DNA from: Flavobacterium turcicum
Lineage (GTDB): Bacteria; Bacteroidota; Bacteroidia; Flavobacteriales; Flavobacteriaceae
Reading direction: 5' to 3'
DNA length: 64,000 nucleotides
NCBI RefSeq assembly: GCF_011365745.1
Contig: NZ_JAAOBY010000004.1
Location: 3,735 to 67,734 of the forward strand
The translations under genes and the position numbers were made by a program. The notes below the pieces were generated by a model. That model made no database searches. It saw only the letters and a list, made by a program, of their open reading frames with translations, and had not been told where the DNA came from. Of this stretch, positions 18,893-28,400 are shown one piece after another; position 1 is the first letter of the stretch; the number at the start of each line of letters is the position of its first letter.

Positions 18893-20140
18893 ATGGCATC
18901 AAAAAAAAAACAGGCCGCTATCAGCTTTATTTTCATTACAATGTTAATTGATATAACTGGTTGGGGAATTATAATTCCAGTTATTCCAAAATTGATTAAA
19001 GAATTAATTAATGGTGATGTTAGTGATGCAGCAAAATATGGTGGTTGGTTAACATTTGCTTACGCAATAACTCAATTTATGTTTGCACCTTTAATTGGTA
19101 ATTTAAGTGATAAATTTGGTAGAAGACCCATAATTTTAATTTCGCTTTTTGCCTTTTCACTAGATTATATATTGTTGGCGTTTGCCCCAACGATTACATG
19201 GTTATTCGTAGGAAGAGTAATTGCAGGATTAACAGGAGCGAGTATTTCAACCGCTTCAGCATACATAGCCGATGTGAGTACGCCAGAAAACAGAGCTAAA
19301 AACTTCGGAATGATTGGTGTGGCTTTTGGTCTCGGATTTATAATTGGACCTGTTATTGGAGGAGTTTTGGGGCAATTCGGATCTAGAATTCCGTTTTATG
19401 CGGCAGCCGTCTTATGTATGTTAAATTTCTTGTATGGTTATTTTATTTTGCCCGAGTCATTATCAAAAGAAAATAGGAGACCCGTTAATTTAAAAAGAGC
19501 CAATCCAATTGGTGCTTTTTTGAATTTAAAGAAATACCCATCGTTATATGGATTATTGATTGCTTTGTTTTTGATTTATGTTGGATCACACGCTGTAGAA
19601 AGCAATTGGAGTTATTTCACGATGTACAAATTTAGTTGGGACGAAAAAATGGTAGGCATTTCGCTCGGCGTTGTTGGGGTTTTAGTTAGTCTTGTTCAAG
19701 GTGGATTGATACGATGGACTAGCCGAAAATTAGGAAATGAAAAAAGTATTTATGTTGGTATGATATTATATACGATTGGAATGCTTTTGTTTGCTTTTGC
19801 TTCAGCGGGTTGGATGATGTTTCTCTTCTTGGTTCCATATTGTCTTGCTGGTCTTGCTGGTCCAGCATTGCGAGCTATAATTTCAAACCATGTTTTACCA
19901 TCAGAGCAAGGGGAAATTCAAGGTACAATTGCAAGTTTAATGAGCGCTGCAACAATTATTGGTCCGCCAGTAATGTCAGGTCTATTTTATTATTTTACAC
20001 ATAAAGGCGCGCCCTTTGAATTTGCGGGAATGCCATTTATTCTTGGGGGTTTATTGATGATGATAAGTGGTGTTGTTGCTTATTTTTCGTTGAAAAAGTA
20101 TAATGTTTCAAATACAAGCAGTGGTTGTAGTAATCAATAA
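18893..20140 (+). CDS. MFS transporter, TetA-like drug:H+ antiporter family
   Basis: 415 residues with 12 predicted transmembrane helices. The opening FITMLIDITGWGIIIPVIP matches the helix-1 signature of the TetA/DHA1 group. The loop 2-3 motif A is GNLSDKFGRRPIIL, and helix 5 carries the antiporter motif C-like GLGFIIGPVIGGVLG. It probably exports a small hydrophobic compound in exchange for protons; tetracycline cannot be assumed. The start is the ATG at 18893, 27 bp after the sucB terminator. Its last 104 bp overlap the convergent protease gene, so the C-terminal tail NVSNTSSGCSNQ is encoded antisense to the protease tail. Confidence 0.9.
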   Translation: MASKKKQAAISFIFITMLIDITGWGIIIPVIPKLIKELINGDVSDAAKYGGWLTFAYAITQFMFAPLIGNLSDKFGRRPIILISLFAFSLDYILLAFAPTITWLFVGRVIAGLTGASISTASAYIADVSTPENRAKNFGMIGVAFGLGFIIGPVIGGVLGQFGSRIPFYAAAVLCMLNFLYGYFILPESLSKENRRPVNLKRANPIGAFLNLKKYPSLYGLLIALFLIYVGSHAVESNWSYFTMYKFSWDEKMVGISLGVVGVLVSLVQGGLIRWTSRKLGNEKSIYVGMILYTIGMLLFAFASAGWMMFLFLVPYCLAGLAGPALRAIISNHVLPSEQGEIQGTIASLMSAATIIGPPVMSGLFYYFTHKGAPFEFAGMPFILGGLLMMISGVVAYFSLKKYNVSNTSSGCSNQ

Positions 20141-20540
20141 TTGCTTTTCCTTTTTGTAACACATCGGCGCCAATGATGCCGTGTACTGGTTTGGCCTTGT
20201 GTTGGGTTAAAGCTTCGTTTACATGCGACAAATCAAAAATAACAAGGCTGAATGCATCGTCTTTCCATCGACCCAATTGCAAGTGATTGTGCATTGCTTG
20301 TTGTGTGTACATACCAGTAGCACCAGCGCCAGCTGCTTTTGTTTTAGAGTTTTTGGCTTGTAGTAAAAACAATTCAATACTTTCAAAACCCACACAACTG
20401 TTTGAAGCTCCTGTGTCAAGAATAAAACTTCCTACAATGCCATTTATCTTAGCTTTTATCAGTAAATGTTGCGTTTTGGTAATTGTAAATTTTACTTTTT
20501 GGTAGTTTTCTTTTTTCAGAATTTCGTGTAGGTTCTTCAT
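20037..20540 (-). CDS. Retropepsin-like aspartic protease
   Basis: 167 residues, no signal peptide. The single-lobe aspartic protease signature FILDTGASNS (about 39-48) contains the catalytic Asp; a second conserved block HGIIGADVLQKGKAIIDYYN (about 123-142) matches the ILG-like motif of retropepsins, which act as homodimers. Bacterial relatives are small clan AA proteases; substrates are generally unknown. The final ~25 residues (from STKNKQQHH) are polar and lie antisense to the end of the MFS gene, so they may be a recent extension. The gene is monocistronic and convergent with the transporter. Confidence 0.85.
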   Translation of the reverse strand: MKNLHEILKKENYQKVKFTITKTQHLLIKAKINGIVGSFILDTGASNSCVGFESIELFLLQAKNSKTKAAGAGATGMYTQQAMHNHLQLGRWKDDAFSLVIFDLSHVNEALTQHKAKPVHGIIGADVLQKGKAIIDYYNHCLYLKHYTFSTKNKQQHHLSSSINPQE

Positions 20541-20666
20541 TAGCGATAGGCTTGGGTTACAAAAGCATTGAAATACAAATATAGGCGAACCATTAATTAT
20601 TTGTTCAACTTTTCGAATGCCAAAAGAATCTTTTTAAAAGCATTTCCTAGCCCGGTTTTATTCATG

Positions 20667-20674
20667 TAATTTTG
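20667..20674 (+). promoter_or_regulatory. Putative -7 box of tatD
   Basis: TAATTTTG fits TAnnTTTG. Transcription would begin near 20681, giving a leader of about 14 nt and supporting the TTG start at 20695. Confidence 0.5.
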
Positions 20675-20694
20675 CAACCTTAAAATTACAACTT

Positions 20695-21474
20695 TTGGAA
20701 ACTGATATCACTATCACAGATACACACACCCACTTGTACTCAGAAGAATTTGAGCAAGATCAACACGAGATGATGCAACGCGCTATAAATGCAGGAGTAA
20801 GCCGTTTTTTTATTCCCGCAATCGATTCTACTTGTACAGAGGCTATGTATAAGTTGGAGAAAAACTATCCAGAAAATGTTTTCTTGATGATGGGTTTGCA
20901 TCCTACTTATGTAAAAGATAATTACGAAGACGAATTGCAACACGTGGCCCAAGAATTAGCCAAGCGAAAGTTTTATGCGGTTGGCGAAATAGGAATCGAT
21001 TTGTACTGGGATAAAACCCATTTACCACAGCAACAAGACGCTTTTAGAAGGCAAATTAAGTTAGCCAAGCAATATAAATTGCCAATAGTGATTCATTGTA
21101 GAGAGGCTTTTGACGAAATTTTTGAAATATTAGAAGAAGAAAAATCAGTTGATTTGTTTGGTATTTTTCATTGCTTTTCGGGTACTTATGAGCAAGCTTT
21201 ACAGGCCATTTCGTATAATATGAAACTGGGTATTGGCGGTGTGGTTACTTTTAAAAATGGAAAAATTGATCAATTTTTAAATCAAATCGATTTAGAGCAT
21301 ATTGTTTTGGAGACGGATGCACCGTATTTGGCTCCTGTTCCATACCGAGGCAAGAGAAACGAGAGTAGTTACATTGTTAGTGTTGCAGAGAAACTAGCGC
21401 AAATTTACGGCTTGACTGTAGCTGAAATTGCAACCCAAACTACCGCAAATTCTATAATCGTATTTGGAATATAA
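20695..21474 (+). CDS. tatD: TatD family metal-dependent hydrolase / DNase
   Basis: 259 residues. All metal-site motifs are present: DTHTHLY near the N-terminus, GEIGIDLYWD with the bridging Glu, VIHCREA, FHCFSG and ETDAPYLAP. The family comprises TIM-barrel 3'-5' exonucleases acting on DNA or on D-aminoacyl substrates; a role in DNA repair or RNA quality control is usual. No ATG exists before the metal motif, so a TTG start at 20695 is required; the promoter box just upstream fits this. The gene is monocistronic. Confidence 0.92.
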   Translation: METDITITDTHTHLYSEEFEQDQHEMMQRAINAGVSRFFIPAIDSTCTEAMYKLEKNYPENVFLMMGLHPTYVKDNYEDELQHVAQELAKRKFYAVGEIGIDLYWDKTHLPQQQDAFRRQIKLAKQYKLPIVIHCREAFDEIFEILEEEKSVDLFGIFHCFSGTYEQALQAISYNMKLGIGGVVTFKNGKIDQFLNQIDLEHIVLETDAPYLAPVPYRGKRNESSYIVSVAEKLAQIYGLTVAEIATQTTANSIIVFGI

Positions 21475-21720
21475 CTTCATGTGTAATTCATCTCACTAGA
21501 AGTTTTGATGTTAAAAAGTGTTTTACCAAATGAAATTAATCAATAAATTTAGGAAACAAGCTTTCATTGGTCTTTGATTAAAATTAGAAATAAAACAAAA
21601 TAACGGGAATTTTGTATTAATTATGCAAAAATCAGGGGCTGACTTTAGGATTTAAACTAGAATTGACCTTAATTTCATATTTTTTTTGTTCATTTGCCCA
21701 CACAAAAATTGAGAATCAAA

Positions 21721-22857
21721 ATGCAGAAATTTGACGCTATTCGTCCTTTTTATGACTCCGAAATAAACGAAGCACTTCATAATGTGGCTAATCATCCGAT
21801 GATGAAAGCTTTGATGAATTTTACCTTTCCTGATGTTGAGGATTCCGTTTGGAAAGAGCAACTTCGTAAAACGCACTCCATTCGTGATTTTCAATGTAAT
21901 TTTATATACCAATCGGTGCAAAAGGTTCTAGAAAAAAGTTCAGAAGGAATTACCACTTCGGGCTTTGAAAATTTAGAACCCAACACTTCCTATTTGTTCG
22001 TTTCGAATCACCGCGATATTTTGTTAGATACTACTTTGCTCAACACAGCATTATTTGAGCATGGTTTGGTGATGACCGCATCGGCAATTGGCGATAATTT
22101 AGTTAAAAAAGCATTTTTAAACACACTCGCTAAACTCAATAGAAATTTTTTGGTGCAACGCGGTTTAACGCCTCGTGAGATGCTACAAAGTTCTAAATTG
22201 CTATCAGAATACATCGGTAATTTATTGGTTCATGAAAATCGTTCGGTTTGGATTGCGCAACGCGAAGGACGCACCAAAGACGGAAATGACGCTACCAATC
22301 CTGGAGTTTTAAAAATGCTTGGTATGGCATCTGATGAAAAAGAACCGATGGATTATTTTAAGAAATTAAAAATAGTTCCAGTGGCTATTTCGTATGAATA
22401 CGATCCTACGGATGCGCTAAAAATGCCGCAGCTCATGGCTGAAGCCAATAATGAAGTGTATGTAAAGGATAAAAACGAAGACTTCATGACTATTTTGAGT
22501 GGTGCTTTGGGACAGAAAAAAAGAATTCACATACATGTAGGAACGGTTATCGATACTGAAATTGATACTATCAAAGCAGCTAATGATAGTGCTAACAAGC
22601 AAGTAGTAGCGCTAGCTCAAGTGATTGATGACGCTATTTTGAGTAATTACAAGCTGTGGCCAACCAATTTTATTGCTCATGATTTGGTACACAAAAGCAA
22701 TGAATACGCACACAAATACACTGAAAACGAAAAATCATTATTCGAACGTCGATTAGAAATGCGTATTGATCATGACAATCAAGTGGCCCTTGATGGATTT
22801 TTAGCCATGTACGCTAATCCGGTTACCAATCAATTAAAATACCACGATGTCGTATAA
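21721..22857 (+). CDS. 1-acyl-glycerol-3-phosphate acyltransferase-like protein
   Basis: 378 residues from the ATG at 21721 (MQKFDAIRPFYD); an in-frame TTG 27 bases earlier is less likely. The acyltransferase core has SYLFVSNHRDILLDTTLL, block II-like LNRNFLVQRG, block III-like VWIAQREGRTKDG and block IV-like KKLKIVPVAISYEYDP. This matches a Bacteroidota branch of the PlsB/PlsC superfamily. The catalytic motif reads H-x5-D (HRDILLD) instead of the common H-x4-D, which appears to be a feature of this branch. A lipid acyl-transfer role at the inner membrane is inferred. It overlaps ansA by 11 bp, so the two are cotranscribed. Confidence 0.85.
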   Translation: MQKFDAIRPFYDSEINEALHNVANHPMMKALMNFTFPDVEDSVWKEQLRKTHSIRDFQCNFIYQSVQKVLEKSSEGITTSGFENLEPNTSYLFVSNHRDILLDTTLLNTALFEHGLVMTASAIGDNLVKKAFLNTLAKLNRNFLVQRGLTPREMLQSSKLLSEYIGNLLVHENRSVWIAQREGRTKDGNDATNPGVLKMLGMASDEKEPMDYFKKLKIVPVAISYEYDPTDALKMPQLMAEANNEVYVKDKNEDFMTILSGALGQKKRIHIHVGTVIDTEIDTIKAANDSANKQVVALAQVIDDAILSNYKLWPTNFIAHDLVHKSNEYAHKYTENEKSLFERRLEMRIDHDNQVALDGFLAMYANPVTNQLKYHDVV

Positions 22858-23878
22858 AGCTAAAATATTATTACTCTATACGGGCGGTACTATTGGTATG
22901 AGTAAGGATTTTGAGACGGGTGCGCTCAAGGCTTTTAACTTTAATAAATTATTGCAACGCATACCAGAATTGAAGCAATTAGATTGTGAAATCGAAACTA
23001 TTTCGTTCGAAAACCCAATCGATTCTAGTAACATGAACCCACAAGAATGGGCTAAAATTGCTACGATTATTGCAGATAATTACCAATTGTTTGACGGTTT
23101 TGTAGTTTTACACGGTTCTGATACTATGTCGTACTCCGCATCGGCATTGAGTTTTATGCTCGAAAATTTGGCTAAACCTGTAATTTTCACTGGTTCGCAA
23201 TTGCCAATAGGTGATTTGCGTACGGATGCGAAAGAAAATTTGATTACTGCCATACAAATTGCCTCCTTACGTACCGAAAATGGTCCTGTGATTAGTGAAG
23301 TAGGCTTGTATTTTGAATACAAGCTCTATCGTGGCAACCGTACAACCAAGATTAACGCAGAGCATTTTCGCGCTTTTACCTCGCCAAATTATCCGCAATT
23401 GGTAGAGTCAGGAGTACATTTAAAATGGAATGAAGAGTTGTTTTGGACGAGTCCGCAATCTACTGCGCCACTTTTGGTTCATAAAAACCTAGATAACAAT
23501 GTAGCAATAGTGAAGATGTTTCCGGGCATGAGCGAAGCAGTACTTACCGCAATAGTAAATATTCCGAATTTAAAAGGAATTGTACTCGAAACCTATGGTG
23601 CAGGAAATGCTTCTACTGAAGATTGGTTTTTAGACTTATTGCAAAAAGCTATTAGCAGCGGTTTGCATATTGTGAATGTAACCCAATGCTCAGGCGGAAG
23701 CGTGAATATGGGGCAATACGAAACCAGTACTAACATGAAAGAAATAGGCGTGATTTCAGGAAAAGACATCACTACTGAGGCTGCCATTACAAAGTTGATG
23801 TACCTTTTGGGACAAGACATTCCGGCTAAGGATTTTAAAGAAATATTTGAAACTTCTTTGCGTGGCGAGATGATTTAA
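22847..23878 (+). CDS. ansA: Type I L-asparaginase
   Basis: 343 residues, no signal peptide, so cytoplasmic type I. Active-site blocks: LLYTGGTIGM with the nucleophilic Thr, and FVVLHGSDTMSYSASALSFML with the second Thr and Asp. GSQLPIGDLRTDAKENL and the C-terminal VTQCSGGSVNMGQYE are also typical. It hydrolyses asparagine to aspartate and ammonia. Its ATG lies within the end of the upstream acyltransferase gene (ATG at 22847, acyltransferase stop ending at 22857), implying translational coupling, although no functional link between the two is evident. Confidence 0.95.
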   Translation: MSYKAKILLLYTGGTIGMSKDFETGALKAFNFNKLLQRIPELKQLDCEIETISFENPIDSSNMNPQEWAKIATIIADNYQLFDGFVVLHGSDTMSYSASALSFMLENLAKPVIFTGSQLPIGDLRTDAKENLITAIQIASLRTENGPVISEVGLYFEYKLYRGNRTTKINAEHFRAFTSPNYPQLVESGVHLKWNEELFWTSPQSTAPLLVHKNLDNNVAIVKMFPGMSEAVLTAIVNIPNLKGIVLETYGAGNASTEDWFLDLLQKAISSGLHIVNVTQCSGGSVNMGQYETSTNMKEIGVISGKDITTEAAITKLMYLLGQDIPAKDFKEIFETSLRGEMI

Positions 23879-23934
23879 TATGTGGTTTTGCTTTTGTAAG
23901 TCATATTTTTTTAGGTTATTTGCAAACCAATTTT

Positions 23935-24021
23935 AGAGAGGTGTCCGAGTGGTTGAAGGAGCTAGCCTGGAAAGCTAGTATATGGGTAACTGTATCGAGG
24001 GTTCGAATCCCTTCCTCTCTG
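23935..24021 (+). tRNA. tRNA-Ser (anticodon GGA)
   Basis: 87-nt class II tRNA. Acceptor AGAGAGG (23935-23941) pairs with CCTCTCT (24014-24020), discriminator G at 24021; the CCA end is not encoded. The anticodon stem CTAGC/GCTAG encloses CTGGAAA, with GGA at 23969-23971. A long variable arm and the T-arm GGGTTCGAATCCC follow. Confidence 0.95.
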
Positions 24022-24031
24022 CAAAAAAAAT

Positions 24032-24059
24032 AATGCTTTCCGCAAGGAGAGCATTTTTT
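24032..24059 (+). terminator. Terminator after tRNA-Ser
   Basis: AATGCTTTCC / GGAGAGCATT stem with one G-T pair and a GCAA tetraloop, followed by six T. Confidence 0.85.
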
Positions 24060-24225
24060 GTTTTAAAGCGTGGCAAACTCTTTAGTTTGTCTAAGCTGTA
24101 CAACAAAAAAGGATCAGGCATGCAATGCAGAGCATTAATTTTATTGGAAGACACCCTTTTTGGGATCAACGGAGTTAACTCTTTCTCCTCTGCGTAAATA
24201 GAATGTTATGCGAAAAGAATGTTTT

Positions 24226-24813
24226 TTATAATGTTAAACTTGCTACTACAGTATATTTGATTTCGATATTATAGGTGCCTGCTGGACATAAAGAGCTTGG
24301 TTTAATCCTAAATTGAATCGGTATATCTTTTCTACAGCCAATGAATTCCATAATTTTTACAGCTTGGGTAGCGTTGTTGGGAACAGCAATGTAATTACCT
24401 CCATTAGATGGCATTAAGTTTCTTTGACCTAAAGGTTTGATTAATAAAGTATCATAAATACTCACTGTTGGGAATCGTTGTCCGCTGTTTACAGTTGTTT
24501 TTGCTTCAATAATTAAGTTTGCTGGTGCATTAACTGAATTGATGTAGACTTTATATCGATATACATTTTGTTCACAGAGAAGAGACGACGAGAGTAATAA
24601 TATTGGATTTAGAACAAAACCAATTTTAGTGGCGTCAAAATTACTTTCGAATCCTACTGTGCCGTCATCAATACCTGCCTCTACTACAACTGCATTAACT
24701 GATTGCGTAAAACTCGGCATTCCTGTAACATTCAAAGTTCCTGCTAAAATTTGGGCTTGTGAATAGCTAAACGACAGTAAGAAAGATACTGTTATGATAA
24801 ATAAATTTTTCAT
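24226..24813 (-). CDS. Secreted pilin-like protein, last gene of the fibre locus
   Basis: 195 residues from the ATG at 24813 (MKNLFIITVSFLL), which leaves 7 bp after the upstream stop; longer in-frame starts would overlap the previous gene. Signal peptide ends ...YSQAQ. The mature part is all beta, with a Cys in LLLSSSLLCEQN, one in MEFIGCRKDI and one in SSLCPAGTYN. The closing strand CPAGTYNIEIKYTVV resembles the closing strand RAGDYSATIKYTLTDI of the major pilin-like proteins and the PAGTY...V.V.Y pattern of chaperone-usher pilins. Being last in the operon it may be a minor or tip subunit. The function is inferred from context only. Confidence 0.6.
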   Translation of the reverse strand: MKNLFIITVSFLLSFSYSQAQILAGTLNVTGMPSFTQSVNAVVVEAGIDDGTVGFESNFDATKIGFVLNPILLLSSSLLCEQNVYRYKVYINSVNAPANLIIEAKTTVNSGQRFPTVSIYDTLLIKPLGQRNLMPSNGGNYIAVPNNATQAVKIMEFIGCRKDIPIQFRIKPSSLCPAGTYNIEIKYTVVASLTL

Positions 24814-24820
24814 TTTGGGT

Positions 24821-25408
24821 CTATTTAATTTCATAAATAATTTCAAATCCACTGGGTAATGATAATCCACTTTGATTCTCTACAGTAATACGAAGATTAT
24901 AACCAGTGCCTAATCCATTGCCAGTGTAGCCGCTTGCGAAACTGTTTATCAAGATTTGTTCCGTGGTGCTCAAGGTAATTGGGCTACTGTTTTGATTAGC
25001 GATAAATGACCCACCAATACTTCTTGCAGCTATAACTTGAATTTTTAACACAATGCCAGCAGGAACTATTTGGTTCGTGCGAACATAAATTTTAGCATTA
25101 GCTAAATTTGATGCTCGATAGGTATAATTTAACCAAATGTTCTCATTTGTTGCAATTCCGCCAACGCCAGTTGCAGGTAAACCTGCTTCTAAGGTAGTGC
25201 TGTTAAGACCAAAGGTAATAGTGTTGCTAGGGTCTGGCTCTGCATCAATAATAGCAATGGGTTGAAGGCTCAAAGTTGCAAAGTTAGATTGCTGTCCTCC
25301 TCCAAAAATGAAATTACTACTAATTGTAACATTCAATATTTCCTGTGCCCCGCAAACGAAGAAGCATAAGGTAAAAAGAGCCGCTAGTATATAGTCTGTA
25401 TTTTTCAT
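24821..25408 (-). CDS. Secreted pilin-like protein, minor subunit candidate
   Basis: 195 residues with a signal peptide (cleavage near VCGAQ). It shares with the major pilin-like proteins at 31-32 kb a conserved order of blocks: an opening strand (LNVTISSNF; LNVSVPEI in the pilins), LQPIAIIDA (VPEIALIDI), NTITFGLN (ATVVFNMA), NIWLNYTY (NLYLNYTS) and IVPAGIVLKIQVI (TFPASLDLRITP). This indicates the same fold. The C-terminus LPSGFEIIYEIK is again a single edge-type strand. It starts 2 bp after the usher-like gene stop, so translation is probably coupled. I infer a fibre subunit; no lipobox and no T9SS sorting domain are present. Confidence 0.6.
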   Translation of the reverse strand: MKNTDYILAALFTLCFFVCGAQEILNVTISSNFIFGGGQQSNFATLSLQPIAIIDAEPDPSNTITFGLNSTTLEAGLPATGVGGIATNENIWLNYTYRASNLANAKIYVRTNQIVPAGIVLKIQVIAARSIGGSFIANQNSSPITLSTTEQILINSFASGYTGNGLGTGYNLRITVENQSGLSLPSGFEIIYEIK

Positions 25409-25410
25409 AA

Positions 25411-28400
25411 TTACCCTCCTATTGTAAAGTTTTTACTTTTGAATTGTACTTTGCGTTCTTTGCCTTTTACAGGTACATTTATTGTAGCTTTTTCTCCTTC
25501 TTTTACAGTGATTTGAGTTTCTTTTTCAATTTCAAAAAACTCTTTTCCTTTGTAGCGCATAAGTTTTAATTTGTATGTTCCTGGAACGATATTTTGAAAT
25601 TTGAAAACGCCTTGCGCATTAGACTCTACGTTGTATGTGAAGTTCTCATTTTCAATTTTTAAATATCCTTCTAGATTATTACCGTTGGGTCTTGACAATT
25701 CTGGAAAAACAAGAGTTCCTATTATTGACGATGCACGTACAATTGTTATGTTTAATTCTGCTTTTTTATCCTTTTCTATAGTAACTTGAAATGGCGTTTT
25801 TGTAGCGGGAATTATTCCAAATGGAAGGGTAGACTCATCCATCAAGATGTAATTCTTTCCAAGAGGTAAGTTGTTTAACTCAAAAACTCCTTTGGAATTG
25901 GTTACAATACTTTTTCCAGCAGCTATGATTTTTATTCCTTTTACATCTATGCTTTTATCGTTGACTTGAATTAAACCATTTACTCCACCTTGCTCTAAAA
26001 TTCTTTTTATTGGAACTCCAAACGAATAGGTGTAGGTTCCAAAGGCAAGTAGTTCCTTTTTATTGGTCACTCCAGGATTTTCAAAATAATTCGCTCGGAT
26101 TTCAAATAAATGATTCTTAGCTAGAGTAATCATTAACATTGCATTTATAAAATCACGTCTTAAGTAGGTGTCTTCTGGGCTGAAACCACTATTGTATGTG
26201 GTATTGAATCTAAAGTTTCTGTTGAAATTATAGTCAATACCAACACTGTAAGTATAGAAGTTTTCATTTGCATTAGTCTCATTATATCGATTGCTGTAAT
26301 TGTGATTAATACCGCTTCTAAGTGAAAAATGACTTGAGAACCGATAAGAGGCATCTACAGTATTAGCATATGTCGTTCTGTATTGCAAATCGTTGCTTAA
26401 TAAATTTTGTGTTTCGGCTATTCTTCCAGTAAATCCAAAAGCGAAAGCCTTACCAGAGAAAATATATCTGTAATCGATTCCAGATTCTTTGTAAAAATAG
26501 CTTTTGGGCTCAAGTTGATCCTCTCTTGTTCTTCTATCTACGCGAATATCAAAATAACTTTTAGGCCCAAAACGATATCCTATTCTTCCGAAATAGTTTT
26601 CAAAATAGGGTTCAGCAGCAAAAAATAATGGGTTTAACCGCTTATTTACTTTGGAAACGGTTTGTCCGACAACAAAATCGAATTTTCTAAATTTATAGAA
26701 TAAGCTATTGTTATACTCAATACTATTTCTAATGATTCCAAAGTAATTTTTACCTGAAAATGTAAAACTCCCACTATAAGTCAAACCGTTCATCTTTTGG
26801 ACGAGGTTAAAGAAATGAGCCTGATCAACATTTTTGTTAGTAACGCTTAGTGAAGACTCTGCGTTGATAAACGTATTTTTTGATCTTAGTTCAAAATTAG
26901 CAGTACCAATTTGACCTTTTTCATCCAAGTTAGCCTCTATGTTTCTGTTGGCTCCCATAACAGTTCCTTTAGAGCTTTCTACTGCAAAGCCTAATAAGGC
27001 GTTCTTATTAAAACGATAAACAGATTTAAAGCCAAAAAGCGCCTCTGAATTAAAGCTGTACAATCTCGGCTTCGTAAAAAAAGCAGATAGTGTCCAATCA
27101 TTTATATTTTGATCAACCCTAAATCCCATTCCAAAGCGGCTATCAAAACCTAATCGATTGATATAATAGGCGTGATCTCCTAGATACAAGGTCGTGTTAT
27201 TATTGTATTTATAGATTAAACTATATTGATCTGTAATACCGAAATTGATAAGATTTTTTTGTTGAGGTGCTCTAATGATTAAATTCAAGTAATGTTTTCT
27301 TTTTAAATCTAAAAACCCATCACCTAATAATTCCCCTGAAATTGCTGAAAAATTCTGGTCTTGAAATGTATTACTAATATAGTTAACACTTAAGCGCACA
27401 GGATATCTAAAAAACGGATCTGCTTGTTTGAGTTTTGTGGGAAACACTTTTGTATTGCCGTATGCTTTGTATGACTTGCCAGAAGTTACACTCAACGCAG
27501 TCAAAGAAGTTGTGATAGTAGTAAAATCATAATACTTTGCATCAGTTTTTTGTATTATTTCAACTGTTGCTGTCATATTTGGGCCTAGTTTAATCAATTT
27601 CCCTCCCTTAATGGTGTTTGTTGAGGATATCGAGATTTCTTGTTCCACATTACCTCTATTTTTAATTTCATATTTGGCCTCTATTATTTCTCCCGCTTGT
27701 ACTTTGCCAGAAGTGAACAAGTTGTACACCTCTAGGTCTAAGTTTGGTTCAATGTTAAAAACAACTTCTTTTGAGCCAATTTTACTTCCATTTAAGTTTT
27801 TAATGATAAAAGTCGCAGCAGTATTTCCTGATGGATTGTCTACCGGTATATTGAAACTGATTAACACCATTTTCTTTTGATCAGCTTCCAAGACTCCAAT
27901 ATCACTTATAGAAATCAAGCTCCAATTGCGAGGCAATTCAGCTATAAGTTTTAAATTAGAGGTACTGTTTTCACCGTTTTCAATTTCGATAATTAACGTG
28001 TGGCTTTTATTTGTTGGATAACTTTCTTTAAGGTTTACAACACGAATTTTGATTTGTTCGATTCCTGAAGCATTTTGTTTTTTTTCTTTTTTTTCCACAA
28101 TTGTGGCAGTAGAAACCTTGATATTTTCGGCAGCGGTTACACTTTTTTTATTACTTTCAGAAGTTCCTTTAGCTAAATCTTCCTTTGAATTAGTTGCTGG
28201 TGCAACTTTCTGTTTGTCTACAGTCTTAGGGTTACTAGTGTTTCCTTTTTCAGGAACTATATTGTTTTTAGTGTTTTGTTTTGTACTTGATTTTTCACTC
28301 GCGATACTGTTGTTCTTTACAGTATTTTGTTTTGATAAGCTTGATTTCAATCCGTTTGTAGCAGCGAGTTTTGCATTAGCTCCTTGTGCTGGTGCTTTTA

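Noticed and set aside
20219..20505. Two small frames opposite or alongside the retropepsin-like gene
   Set aside because: They overlap the protease in other frames and have no family features.
23975..24197. Frames running through the tRNA-Ser gene
   Set aside because: They translate the tRNA itself; structure and anticodon prove an RNA gene. The 24060-24225 stretch after it showed no convincing gene or tRNA remnant.
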